DNA from: Dyella_D sp052115385 | GTDB lineage: Bacteria > Pseudomonadota > Gammaproteobacteria > Xanthomonadales > Rhodanobacteraceae | NCBI RefSeq assembly: GCF_052115385.1 | Contig: NZ_JBFRGP010000010.1 | Coordinates: 62,001 to 126,000, forward strand | Direction of reading: 5' to 3' | Length of the DNA stretch: 64,000 nucleotides | Shown: in pieces, positions 43,378-51,414 of the stretch | Position numbering within the stretch: the first letter of the stretch is position 1 | Layout: every line of letters begins with the position of its first letter | Notes under the pieces: generated by a model | Told to the model about the DNA's origin: nothing | The model's input: the letters and a program-made list of their open reading frames with translations, nothing else | The model's database searches: none | Position numbers and translations under genes: made by a program

Positions 43378-43613
43378 AAGCAACTCCTTGCCTAGCGCCG
43401 CATCTTCGTTTCCTAAAACGGCACGCCGCCAACAGCTCGGCGTGCCGCCGACCTTACGGACTCGAAGATTCACCGACAGCCCAAAGACTGGGCGCCGGGC
43501 GGCTGGATTGAGGAAGTGGGTTGCGGCGTCAGCAGCTTTCGCCGTCGCGCAGGGCGACGTGCCGGGTAGGACGGCTCAGAACATTCCTGCGAAAACTCTT
43601 AGGCCGCGGTTCT

Positions 43614-43715
43614 TCAACCGTGTCCGCGATGTGGGCGGACGGCCTGGATGTTCGGTGGGTGTGTCGTCCTGGGGATCGACGAGCGCGTCGGTGCCGTATG
43701 ATCTGGGGTAGCCAT
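43614..43715 (-). CDS. Short 33-codon reading frame with a strong ribosome site, possible leader peptide
   Basis: AGGAG is placed 8 bases before an ATG, opening MATPDHTAPTRSSIPRTTHP and ending in TGA. The product is Pro/Thr/Arg-rich with no known family. It precedes the DUF3077-like gene by 236 bases on the same strand, after two hairpins. It may be a leader peptide or the frameshifted start of a decayed gene. Confidence 0.3.
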   Translation of the reverse strand: MATPDHTAPTRSSIPRTTHPPNIQAVRPHRGHG

Positions 43716-44077
43716 GATCGACTCTCCTACAGTTGGTGATGGTTAGCGGGTCAGGGGTGCTGGTAACACCCTTGGCTCGCGCTTCTCACAGCATTGCTGC
43801 CATGGTTACCCGCGACGCGTCGAAAACACTCCGCGGGTAACAGCTACCAAAGTAGCAAGACGACTTAGCCGCTGTCTTTAGGTGAAATCCGATATTGCGC
43901 CCGAGATGAAACCCTTCTCCCTTCGGGAGCACGCGGGGAGCGCACAGGGGTGTGCGCGGCTCTCCTCGCTCATCAAAGCCGGGCACATCCCTGTGCCCTC
44001 TTCGCGTGGAGGAGCGAGGAAGGTGGCGGCAGCCGGATGAGGGTTCGGGCGGAGTCGAGTGCACCACTCCGGCCGCA

Positions 44078-44112
44078 CCCTCACCCCAACCCCTCTCCCG
44101 GAGGGAGAGGGG
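44078..44112. repeat. CCCTCACCCCAACCCCTC-type hairpin repeat, copy B
   Basis: Stem 44090-44112 has 10-base perfect arms (CCCCTCTCCC/GGGAGAGGGG) around GGA. It lies 8 bases beyond the stop of the TonB receptor gene and could end its transcript, although no T-run follows. Confidence 0.75.
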
Positions 44113-44120
44113 CTCTAAGA

Positions 44121-46895
44121 TCAGAACGAATACTTCGCCGTCAGCAACGTCGTCATGCCCGAATCCACCACGTCGGAAATCGCCAGGCTGTTGCGACCGA
44201 CATGCGACCAATACGTGTAGTTCTTGGTCAGGTTCGAGATCGACAAGTCCACCTGGAAGCCATGCGGGAACGCGTAGCCAGCATGCAGGTCGACGCGCGT
44301 CACCGGCCGGATCCACAGGTTGTCCCAAGGCTGGTTCTGCCCGAAGTAATCGTAGGTCGACACATACGAACCGGCGTAGTGATAGCTGAGGTTCACTGAG
44401 AAACCGTGCTTCTCGTAGAACAACTCCGCGTTCGCCATCAGCTCCGGCGCGTTCTGGATGCGCTGATGGTGGAAGCCATCCAATCCAAGATCCACCGACG
44501 TCCACTGCCGCGTGGCATTGAGGCCCACGCCAAAGCCATCGAACGGCACCGGCATGTCCTGGAACTTCTGCCGCACAGCAGCCTCGACGCCATAGACCTT
44601 GCCGTCGCCACCATTCTGCGGCCGCACATACTGGATCGAGCCGGCATCCACCGTGCCCGCATTGACCGGATTGCTGCCCGATTCGTAGATGTAGTTGGAC
44701 AGGCTCTTGTAGAACAACGCCGTCATCGCATGACCGCCGTGCTGGTTGCCCCACTCACCGGACAGGTCGAAATTCAGCGACTTGATCGGCTTCAGGTTGG
44801 GGTTGCCTTCGGTAATCGTGGTCAGGCCGTCGGCCGACACGCTTACCTGCGAACCGCCGCCGAGCTGCACGAAGGCGGGGCGTGTGTAGCTGGTCCAGAT
44901 CGAGCCGCGATACACCGCGTTGTCGCCACCGCGGTAGTTGACGAGCAGGCTCGGCAGCGGCTCGTCGTAGTGGGTGAAGTTGCGCGCGAAGTGGCCGGTC
45001 TGCTCGGCGCCGGTGGCGTCGTGCGGCGTGCTCCAGAAGGTGTTGCGGATGTCGGTATGCTCGAAGCGCAGGCCGGGGATCACTTCCAGATCGCCCCACT
45101 TGAAACTGGCCATGGCGTAGGCGGCGCTTACCGTCTCGCGGGCGCGCTGGGTGTTGCAGTTCCAGTTGTTGACGTAGAGGCTGCCGCAGGTGTCCAGGTT
45201 GGCATCGGTGACGCGCGAGGCGATCAGGCGCTTGAGCGCAGCCTGGTCGATGGTGGGCACGGCGTAGTCGTAGACGCCGGGGAACACCGACGAGTAGCCG
45301 CCATCGATCAGGCCCAGCGAACCGAAGCTGCGGCCGTCGGTGTACTTGGCGGTGGTCCAGTCGCGGTTGGTGAACTCGCGGTGGGCGTCGCTGTACTTCA
45401 CGCCGAACTGCACGGTGCGCAATGCGCCGTCTTCGAAGTCGTAGCGGGCGTCGAACTTCGCGCCACCTTTCTGCTGGCCACTGAAGGACTCGGTCAACTG
45501 GCCCGCGCGGCGCGCGTACATGGTGGCCGCGCTGCTGAGCTGCGCGTTCATCGCGGGCGTCAGCATGGGGTAGGGCAGGTGGTCGGCGCCGTAGCTCATC
45601 ACCGAACTGGCGCCGTAGGGGAAGTTGGCGGAGCTGTACTGGTCGTTGCGCGCGGAGATTTCGACGTGGTCCGGGCGGTCGTTGTCGCCGAAGCTGTAGA
45701 ACAGGCTGGGCGACAGCGTCCAGCCGCCCAGGGTCTTGTCGCCGCCGACCTGGAAGGTGGCCAGGTCCGCCTTCTCCGGGTTGGTTTCGTACCAGAAGCG
45801 CGTGGCGATGCGGCCGATCACCGGCTGATACAGGCCGGTGCTGCCGATCGGCGCGTAGCTGACGTTGGCGGGGATGATCTGCAGGTAGGTGGTGTTCTGC
45901 TCGGTCTTCGCATAGCCGTAGGTGGCGCGGGCGTAGGCGGTGAGCGTGTCGTCCACTTTCCAGTCCAGCGAGACGTTGCCGCCGTAGCGCTTGGTCTGGC
46001 CGGAGGAGGTGCCGATGTTCATGCCGGTGCTGAGCAGGTTGCGCACGGGGTCGAAGCCAGGTGCGTTGTCACCCTTGGCCGTGGTGCGTGCGAACTCCCA
46101 GGAGCCATCGTTCAATGCCGACGAGGCGGCCGCCGCTTCGCTGTTCACGTAGTTGCGCTTGTCGTAATAAGCGCTGGCATAGATGCCGAACTGCTTTTCC
46201 TGGCCGAACTTGCTCTGGAACTCACCCGCCAGGCCGCCGCCCAGGCCGTTGTCGCCGTAGTCGCGGGCGCGGCTTTCCATGCGGCCGCTGGCGGTGACGC
46301 TGCCGCTCGTCGGTGCGCTGAAGTCGAACGCGGTGGGCGTGCGGAAATCGATGGTGCCGCCGATCGCATCGCCGTCCATGTCGGCGGTGGAGGTCTTGTT
46401 CAACACGATGGTCTGCAGGCCCGACGGCGGCAGCAGGCTGAGCTGCACACCGCGGCTATATGCCATGCCCTGCGCCACGTTCACGCCGTTGATCAGGTTG
46501 ACGTTGTACTCGGCATTGAGGCCGCGCACCGAGGTGAACATGCCCTCGCCGCGCGAGGCGCCGTCGATGCCGCCGAAGTACGACTGTCCCGTGTTGAACA
46601 CGTTGACGCCCGGCAGCAGGCCCAGCGCCTCGGCCACGTTGTGCACGGCGGTGTACTTGAGGTCATCCGCGGACAGCACGTTGACCGTGTTGACTGCGTC
46701 CATCTGCAGCTGGCTGGCATCGTAGCGATTGGCGGCCACGGTGATCTTGCCGAGCGTGGTCGCGGCGGCGGGTGCGGCGGTGCTGTCCTGCGGGGCGGCG
46801 GGTGCGTCGCCGGCGAAAGCCGCGCCGGACAGGGCAGCCGCGGTGATTGCTGCCGCGATCGCGCGCGCCAGCAGGTGGTGTTTGGTCGAACGCAT
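44121..46895 (-). CDS. TonB-dependent receptor, TIGR01782 type
   Basis: A 924-residue outer-membrane receptor. It has a signal peptide (about 1-29), a TonB box-like segment (KITVAANR), a plug domain (about 55-170: NVAEALGLLPGVNV, GLNAEYNVNLINGVNV) and a 22-strand barrel ending TTLLTAKYSF. Such receptors in Xanthomonadales import large nutrients, often oligosaccharides, using TonB energy. There is no STN domain, so it does not signal to an ECF sigma factor. GGAG lies 9 bases before the ATG at 46895. No degradative enzyme sits beside it, so the ligand is unknown. A 240-base upstream gap holds a dyad. Confidence 0.93.
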   Translation of the reverse strand: MRSTKHHLLARAIAAAITAAALSGAAFAGDAPAAPQDSTAAPAAATTLGKITVAANRYDASQLQMDAVNTVNVLSADDLKYTAVHNVAEALGLLPGVNVFNTGQSYFGGIDGASRGEGMFTSVRGLNAEYNVNLINGVNVAQGMAYSRGVQLSLLPPSGLQTIVLNKTSTADMDGDAIGGTIDFRTPTAFDFSAPTSGSVTASGRMESRARDYGDNGLGGGLAGEFQSKFGQEKQFGIYASAYYDKRNYVNSEAAAASSALNDGSWEFARTTAKGDNAPGFDPVRNLLSTGMNIGTSSGQTKRYGGNVSLDWKVDDTLTAYARATYGYAKTEQNTTYLQIIPANVSYAPIGSTGLYQPVIGRIATRFWYETNPEKADLATFQVGGDKTLGGWTLSPSLFYSFGDNDRPDHVEISARNDQYSSANFPYGASSVMSYGADHLPYPMLTPAMNAQLSSAATMYARRAGQLTESFSGQQKGGAKFDARYDFEDGALRTVQFGVKYSDAHREFTNRDWTTAKYTDGRSFGSLGLIDGGYSSVFPGVYDYAVPTIDQAALKRLIASRVTDANLDTCGSLYVNNWNCNTQRARETVSAAYAMASFKWGDLEVIPGLRFEHTDIRNTFWSTPHDATGAEQTGHFARNFTHYDEPLPSLLVNYRGGDNAVYRGSIWTSYTRPAFVQLGGGSQVSVSADGLTTITEGNPNLKPIKSLNFDLSGEWGNQHGGHAMTALFYKSLSNYIYESGSNPVNAGTVDAGSIQYVRPQNGGDGKVYGVEAAVRQKFQDMPVPFDGFGVGLNATRQWTSVDLGLDGFHHQRIQNAPELMANAELFYEKHGFSVNLSYHYAGSYVSTYDYFGQNQPWDNLWIRPVTRVDLHAGYAFPHGFQVDLSISNLTKNYTYWSHVGRNSLAISDVVDSGMTTLLTAKYSF

Positions 46896-47068
46896 GCAGT
46901 ACAACTCCGGAGTGGCTCACGTGGGGATGAAGCTCGGCCATGGGGAGTGGCCGAAGGAGCCGGCGAAGCTAGAGTGCGCGCGTGAAAATTCCGTGGCGCC
47001 CGGATGAAAAACCCACACCAAACTGACGCGTCCAGACGTCTAAATGAAATACGCGCCGATTCGCCTGC

Positions 47069-47082
47069 GTCACATGCGTGAC
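47069..47082. promoter_or_regulatory. Dyad upstream of the TonB receptor, possible operator
   Basis: GTCAC-ATGC-GTGAC, a perfect 5+5 inverted repeat in the gap between the TonB receptor and the diguanylate cyclase gene. An AGACGTCT palindrome lies at 47034-47041. Either could bind a regulator of the receptor; none is encoded nearby. Confidence 0.3.
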
Positions 47083-47135
47083 ACATGGCGCAGCAAAAAT
47101 ACCCCTAGATAGATCGATTTAAATGAAATCCGGGG

Positions 47136-48944
47136 TCAGGCGACCCTGGCGCCGGGGGCGGCGTCGCCATCGACGACCACGCGGTTGCGTCCACTGCGCT
47201 TGGCGCGATACAGCGCGGCGTCTGCGTCGCGACACAGTGGCTGCATTGCATAGCCCGAAGTAGCGGTAACCGCCATGCCGATGCTGGCGGACAGCGCGAC
47301 GGCCTGCTCTTCGCTGCCGGCCGGCGACGACTCGATCGTCCGGCGCACGCGTTCGGCCAGCATCAGGCCTTGCTCGCGGGCGCAGTCCAGCAGCAGGATG
47401 CCGAACTCTTCGCCGCCGAGGCGACCGAACAGATCGCTGGAGCGCAGCAACGGGCGGCACAGCGCGACGACGTGCTTGAGCATGTCGTCGCCCATGGCGT
47501 GGCCGTGCGTATCGTTGATCTGCTTGAAGTGATCCAGGTCGATGAACATCAGGCAGGCCGTGCCGTGCTTCTTCTCCAGCAGGTGCAGCGCGCGGTCGGC
47601 ATCGGCGATGAAGGTCTGGTGATTGAGGATGCTGGTCAGGCCATCCACGCAGGACAGTTTCTTGAAGCGCAGCTGCGAGCGCTTGAGGCGGAACAGCCAG
47701 AACACGATCGAGACCAGCAACAGCAGCAACATGGCGATGTAGAGGCGGCTGGTCTCGACGGCCTTGGTGTTCAACGCCTGCTGCAGCCGGAGGATGCTGT
47801 TCTGCTTGCTCAGCGCTTCGGTCTCCAGGCGCTGCACGTGCAGGTGCTGCTGGGCCATCTCGTAGGCCAGCGTGCGTGCGCTGACGTCGTTGAGGTAGCC
47901 CTTGTCCTGCGCCGAATACTGTTCGTGGTAGGCGAGCGCGGCGGCAGCGTGGCCCTGGCGCTTCTCGACTTCGTACAGCACCTGGTAGGCGACCATCAGC
48001 CATTCGCTGATCTCGCCCTGATGCGCCATGGCGACGGCGGCGAGTCCGGCCTTGCGTGCTTCGCCATCGTTGCCGAGCATGGCATGCGCCTGCGCGCGCT
48101 CGGCCTGCGCGGACAGGATGTGCGGATAGAACCGGTTGAGTTCGATCGCGGGTGCGATGCGATCGAGCAGCGTCATCGCCTTGGCCGGCTGCTTCTCGTC
48201 GATATACAGGCTGCCGAGCACCAGCCGGATGCTGTTGGTGGCGACCGGCTGCTGGGCGGCGATGCAGGCATCGATGCCTTGCTGCACTTCCGGGCTGGCC
48301 GAATGCAGGCGCTTGCCGTTGTACAGCGCGGCCACCAGCAGGTTGAGCGGCAGGCAGCGGTTCTCGCCGGGCGGGATGGCCTCGTCCATCATGCGCGCGT
48401 ACTTGATGGCCAGGTCGGTCTGGCCGGCCAGATCGAGCATCTGCGAGAGATTCATCAGGACCAGGAAACGCGTCATCGGGTCCTTGACGACCGGCAGCTC
48501 GGAAGCCAGCCGGTTGGCCAGGGTGAAGGCCTCTTCGTAGCGCTGGTTCCAGCCCAGGTTCATCAGCAGCAGCGACGAGGCGCGCAGGCGGATGGCGGCG
48601 TCGCTGGCGTGCTCGATGATGTCGCGCAGTGCCTGTTCGGACTTGGCGTAGTTGCCCTGGAACATCACTTCCCACGCATCGAGATAGCGCAGGCGCCACT
48701 CGTCGCGCGGGGTGAGCGGCGGCGTCTGGCGGTGGATCTGGGCCAGCATCTGCACGAACCTGGGATGGTCTTTCCGCTGCAGGCTCTCGGCCTGGTCGAG
48801 GAAGGCAGACGAGTTGTCGATCGTGGGCGTCGTGGCGGGTTCGGTGGTTCCCGGCACGTCGGCATAGCCGGGCTGCGCAAGCACGCCTAAAGCCAGGGCC
48901 GCGCAGGCGGACCAGGTCTTGATGCGGCTTGGCAGCCGGGCCAT
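47136..48944 (-). CDS. Diguanylate cyclase with exported TPR region and GGDEF domain
   Basis: A 602-residue protein. It has a signal or anchor sequence (1-28), a periplasmic TPR-like region (about 45-375), a coiled stretch, one transmembrane helix (about 401-421, LYIAMLLLLLVSIVFWLF) and a cytoplasmic GGDEF domain (about 435-590). The active site GGEEF is intact at 510-514, and an RxxD inhibitory site (RSSD) sits five residues ahead. It should therefore make cyclic di-GMP from two GTP under product inhibition. Its start is 31 bases beyond the stop of the small acidic peptide gene, so cotranscription is possible. Confidence 0.92.
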   Translation of the reverse strand: MARLPSRIKTWSACAALALGVLAQPGYADVPGTTEPATTPTIDNSSAFLDQAESLQRKDHPRFVQMLAQIHRQTPPLTPRDEWRLRYLDAWEVMFQGNYAKSEQALRDIIEHASDAAIRLRASSLLLMNLGWNQRYEEAFTLANRLASELPVVKDPMTRFLVLMNLSQMLDLAGQTDLAIKYARMMDEAIPPGENRCLPLNLLVAALYNGKRLHSASPEVQQGIDACIAAQQPVATNSIRLVLGSLYIDEKQPAKAMTLLDRIAPAIELNRFYPHILSAQAERAQAHAMLGNDGEARKAGLAAVAMAHQGEISEWLMVAYQVLYEVEKRQGHAAAALAYHEQYSAQDKGYLNDVSARTLAYEMAQQHLHVQRLETEALSKQNSILRLQQALNTKAVETSRLYIAMLLLLLVSIVFWLFRLKRSQLRFKKLSCVDGLTSILNHQTFIADADRALHLLEKKHGTACLMFIDLDHFKQINDTHGHAMGDDMLKHVVALCRPLLRSSDLFGRLGGEEFGILLLDCAREQGLMLAERVRRTIESSPAGSEEQAVALSASIGMAVTATSGYAMQPLCRDADAALYRAKRSGRNRVVVDGDAAPGARVA

Positions 48945-48975
48945 GGCGTCGTCTTATCCGACGCGGGTACCGTGC

Positions 48976-49236
48976 TTACTCTTCTTCAGGCGCCAGAGGC
49001 GGCATTTCTTCGGGCGCCTCTTCTTCTTCGTGGCCCGGAGCCTGGGTGACCTGCGGCGGCTCGGACTTCTGGGCGCCCAGCTCGACCACCAGCGCGGCGT
49101 TGTCGCCGCTGGCTGCGGCGGTCTTCAGCGCCTCGGAAGCCTGCGCTTCGAGCTTCCTGGCCAGTTCGTCGCCGGGCATGTGGCGCAGCGAAGCATCGCT
49201 GCCGATCGCTTCGAGCAAATCGATGGTATCCATCAT
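48976..49236 (-). CDS. Candidate split-borosin precursor peptide
   Basis: An 86-residue peptide with no known enzyme domain. Residues 5-17 (IDLLEAIGSDASL) align with the start of the SonA borosin binding domain as I recall it (SDFFTQLGQDAQL): same spacing of D, hydrophobics, G, D-A and L. A helical stretch follows, then a short hydrophobic segment ALVVELG (48-54). The tail from about residue 56 is very acidic and proline-rich (HEEEEAPEEMPPLAPEEE). The borosin-type methyltransferase gene lies 177 bases upstream on the same strand. Family knowledge: in split borosins the methyltransferase modifies backbone amides in the C-terminal core of a separate precursor. Which residues form the core here is unknown. 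AGGGGAAAG precedes the ATG. It could instead be an unrelated acidic protein. Confidence 0.6.
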   Translation of the reverse strand: MMDTIDLLEAIGSDASLRHMPGDELARKLEAQASEALKTAAASGDNAALVVELGAQKSEPPQVTQAPGHEEEEAPEEMPPLAPEEE

Positions 49237-49334
49237 GGCTTTCCCCTAGTCCCCTGTTTGCGTTCGTTATGATGCGGCCGCTTGGTATCGCCCGCCGGCG
49301 GGATGGATGCGCCGGTCGGTTGCCAGGCTGTCCA

Positions 49335-49351
49335 CTGCGCCGAAGGCGCAG
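49335..49351 (-). promoter_or_regulatory. Hairpin between the methyltransferase and precursor genes
   Basis: CTGCGCC-GAA-GGCGCAG, a 7-base perfect stem with a 3-base loop, in the 177-base gap. No T-run follows. It may stabilise or separate the transcripts so the precursor can be made in excess of the enzyme. Confidence 0.35.
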
Positions 49352-49413
49352 CGTACCGCCGGGTCACGCGGGGCGGTGTGCCCCGAAAAGCATAAGCGCG
49401 CGCCGTGTCGGCT

Positions 49414-50247
49414 TTATGCCAGCGCGCTCTCCTTGTCCAAGGCTTCCAGTCGTTCCTGCATGGCGAGATTGCGCTGCAAGGTCTGTGCCGGCGGCAGCAC
49501 CACCGTCTCCTCGGAGGTCACCGGCACATGGGGCAGTTCGCGCAAGCTCACGCGGCGGATGCGCGGCTGTTCGATCGGCAGCGTCGCACCGCGGTAGATG
49601 ATGACTTGGTGGTCGAGCGGGTAGTCGCGGCTGAGCAATTCCACCAGCAGCTCGCGGTACTTGGGCCCGGTGGTGAAGCGGCCCAGCGAGCGATCGCCGA
49701 CCAGGCCCACCTGCCACAGCACCAGGTAACCGGCGTTGTCGATGCGGCGGTCGTAGAACAGCAGCTGGCTGGCTTCGAAATGCTGGCAGCCGTAGCGGCC
49801 CGGGTCGATGCCCAGATCCGCATACAGGCAGTCTTCGGCGGAGATGCCCGGCTCCATATGCGCCTGGAAACCTTCCGCGCGCGCCGTTTCGATCACCTTG
49901 TGCGGCGACCACGCAAAGATGCCCGGATGCCCATAGAACACGCCGCACACGCGCTTGCCGGCGCGCACCTCGGCCATCATCACCTCGACCCATTCGCGAT
50001 AGGTCTTCATGCGCGACTTGCCTTCGCGGTAGTACGGCTGAAGGCTGCGCACGTCCGAATGCATCCGCTGCAGCCACAGCTCCACCACACCGTCGGAAAG
50101 CCCGGCGAACACCACGTCGGCCTGCTGGATATGGCTGCGCGCCAGCGGGGTGAGGTGGGAGCCGAGGGTCATCCCGAGACCGACGCAGGCGAGGCTGCCG
50201 CGGCGCGGCTCCGGTTCGTTGGCGAGTAGTGAAGGCGAGGTCGGCAT
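49414..50247 (-). CDS. Borosin-type SAM-dependent peptide N-methyltransferase (tetrapyrrole-methylase fold)
   Basis: A 277-residue protein of the tetrapyrrole methylase superfamily. The N-terminal domain begins GSLACVGLGMTLGSHLT (residues 17-33). It carries the signature of borosin alpha-N-methyltransferases rather than of corrin or uroporphyrin enzymes: YYREGKSRMKTY (72-83, catalytic-type Tyr73, Arg79, Tyr83), VFYGHPGIF (103-111, Tyr105), EPGISAEDCLYADLGIDPG (132-150) and GCQHFEAS (153-160). The fungal OphMA and bacterial SonM share these blocks as I know the families. Unlike OphMA there is no fused precursor; a separate candidate is at 48976-49236. Upstream, across 159 bases, is ntrB in the opposite direction. 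The ATG has no clear ribosome site. Confidence 0.8.
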   Translation of the reverse strand: MPTSPSLLANEPEPRRGSLACVGLGMTLGSHLTPLARSHIQQADVVFAGLSDGVVELWLQRMHSDVRSLQPYYREGKSRMKTYREWVEVMMAEVRAGKRVCGVFYGHPGIFAWSPHKVIETARAEGFQAHMEPGISAEDCLYADLGIDPGRYGCQHFEASQLLFYDRRIDNAGYLVLWQVGLVGDRSLGRFTTGPKYRELLVELLSRDYPLDHQVIIYRGATLPIEQPRIRRVSLRELPHVPVTSEETVVLPPAQTLQRNLAMQERLEALDKESALA

Positions 50248-50371
50248 CGCGTGATAGTAGGGCAGTTTTGTGAGCGGACGCACATCTTCATTTGTAAAAG
50301 AGAGGGGCGGGATGTGGGTCCGCGTCGCTGCATAAATCGCGGCTGGCGCGACGAGGCTTGGCACATCCCAT

Positions 50372-50407
50372 TTGCACCAGCCCAAAGCATTGTCCATGAT
50401 GGTGCAA
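50372..50407. promoter_or_regulatory. NtrC-like inverted half-sites in the ntrB / methyltransferase divergent gap
   Basis: TTGCACCA (50372-50379) and TGGTGCAA (50400-50407) form a perfect 8+8 dyad with a 20-base spacer. The right half, extended as 50391-50405 (TGTCCATGATGGTGC), resembles the NtrC dyad found upstream of glnA. It overlaps the ntrB start codon, which fits autoregulation by NtrC. It may also affect the divergent gene. Confidence 0.45.
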
Positions 50408-51414
50408 TGGACACGGCATCCTGGCGCGCCTGGGCGGAACCGATGTCGACCGGGCTGGCCCTGGTCGACGCCGGACTGCGGGTGGTGTGGATCAATCCCG
50501 CCCTGGCGGAATGGCTGGATACCGGGCCGCGCAGCGCGGCCGGGCAACCGCTGGGCTTGCTGCTGCACGAGCCCGACTGGCTGGGCCAGGCCGAGCGTGC
50601 CTTGAGCGAACAACGCGCCGTGCAACTGCGCGGCGTGGCATTGCCCGCCGCACGCGGGCGCGAATGGCCAGCCGACGTCGCGCTGCAACCGGTGGATGGC
50701 GGCCTGCTGCTGGAGGTGCACGTGCTGGCCCCGGCCTCGCCGGGCGCCTCGCCGTTGTCGGCCACGCTGCGCGGCTTCGCGCACGAGGTGAAGAACCCGC
50801 TGGCCGGTTTGCGCGGCGCGGCCCAGCTGCTGCAGCGGCGCGTGGCCGACGAAGACTTGAAGGCGCTGGCTGGCCTGGTCATCGCCGAGGCCGACCGGCT
50901 CGCCTCGCTGGCCAACCGGCTGCTGCATCACGACGGCGCGCCGCGGCTGGGGCCGGTGAACATCCATGAGCAGCTCGAATGGCTGACCGACCTGCTGCAG
51001 GCCGAGCCCGAGCCGCCGCTGCTACGCCACGACTACGACCCCAGCCTGCCCGACGTGAAGGGCGATGCCGAGCGCCTGCAGCAGATCCTGCTGAACCTGG
51101 CGCGCAATGCCATCGAAGCCGGTGCGCGCACGCTCGTCCTGCGTACGCGTGTCGAGCACGGCTTGCGCGTGGGCGAACGCATGTTGCGCACGGCGCTGCG
51201 CGTGGACGTGGCCGACGACGGCCCGGGCGTGCCTGCCTCGCTGCGCGACACCTTGTTCGAACCGCTGGTCTCCGGACGCGCCGACGGCACGGGCCTGGGC
51301 CTGGCGCTGGCGCGCGAGATCGCACGCGAGCACGGCGGCGAGTTGCGCTACGCCAGCCGGCCGGGCGAGACGGTGTTTTCGCTGTACCTGCCGCTGGAGC
51401 GCACGCATGACTGA
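50407..51414 (+). CDS. ntrB: Nitrogen regulation sensor histidine kinase NtrB
   Basis: A 335-residue cytoplasmic two-component kinase/phosphatase. It has an N-terminal PAS domain (about 10-105), the phospho-accepting His126 in the H-box (GFAHEVKNPLAGLRGAAQLL), and an ATPase domain with the N-box NLARNAIEAGA, DDGPGVP and GTGLGLALAREI. It phosphorylates NtrC when nitrogen is scarce. It overlaps ntrC by 8 bases. The frame is open upstream, but the ATG at 50407 gives the usual length. glnA is not adjacent here; it lies 20 kb away with NtrC-type sites. Confidence 0.95.
   Translation: MDTASWRAWAEPMSTGLALVDAGLRVVWINPALAEWLDTGPRSAAGQPLGLLLHEPDWLGQAERALSEQRAVQLRGVALPAARGREWPADVALQPVDGGLLLEVHVLAPASPGASPLSATLRGFAHEVKNPLAGLRGAAQLLQRRVADEDLKALAGLVIAEADRLASLANRLLHHDGAPRLGPVNIHEQLEWLTDLLQAEPEPPLLRHDYDPSLPDVKGDAERLQQILLNLARNAIEAGARTLVLRTRVEHGLRVGERMLRTALRVDVADDGPGVPASLRDTLFEPLVSGRADGTGLGLALAREIAREHGGELRYASRPGETVFSLYLPLERTHD

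Larger units (their letters stand above)
43378..44120 (-). other. Gene-poor region with leader hairpins, a short frame and repeats
   Basis: On the minus strand there is an imperfectly looped 10-base dyad (43805-43841, GTTACCCGCG/CGCGGGTAAC), a small hairpin (43755-43771, GGGTG/CACCC) and then the 33-codon frame at 43614-43715. After that comes about 240 bases with no open frame of note before the DUF3077-like gene. The 43908-44112 part is repeat-like, GC-rich sequence ending in the second CCCTCACCCC hairpin. I see no other gene here. Confidence 0.45.

Noticed and set aside
44406..46985. An 859-codon frame opposite the second TonB receptor
   Set aside because: No signal, no domain; the receptor on the other strand is complete from signal peptide to last barrel strand.
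50360..50378. Possible sigma-54 promoter TGGCAC...TTGC ahead of ntrB
   Set aside because: GG and GC are separated by 12 bases, not the required 10.
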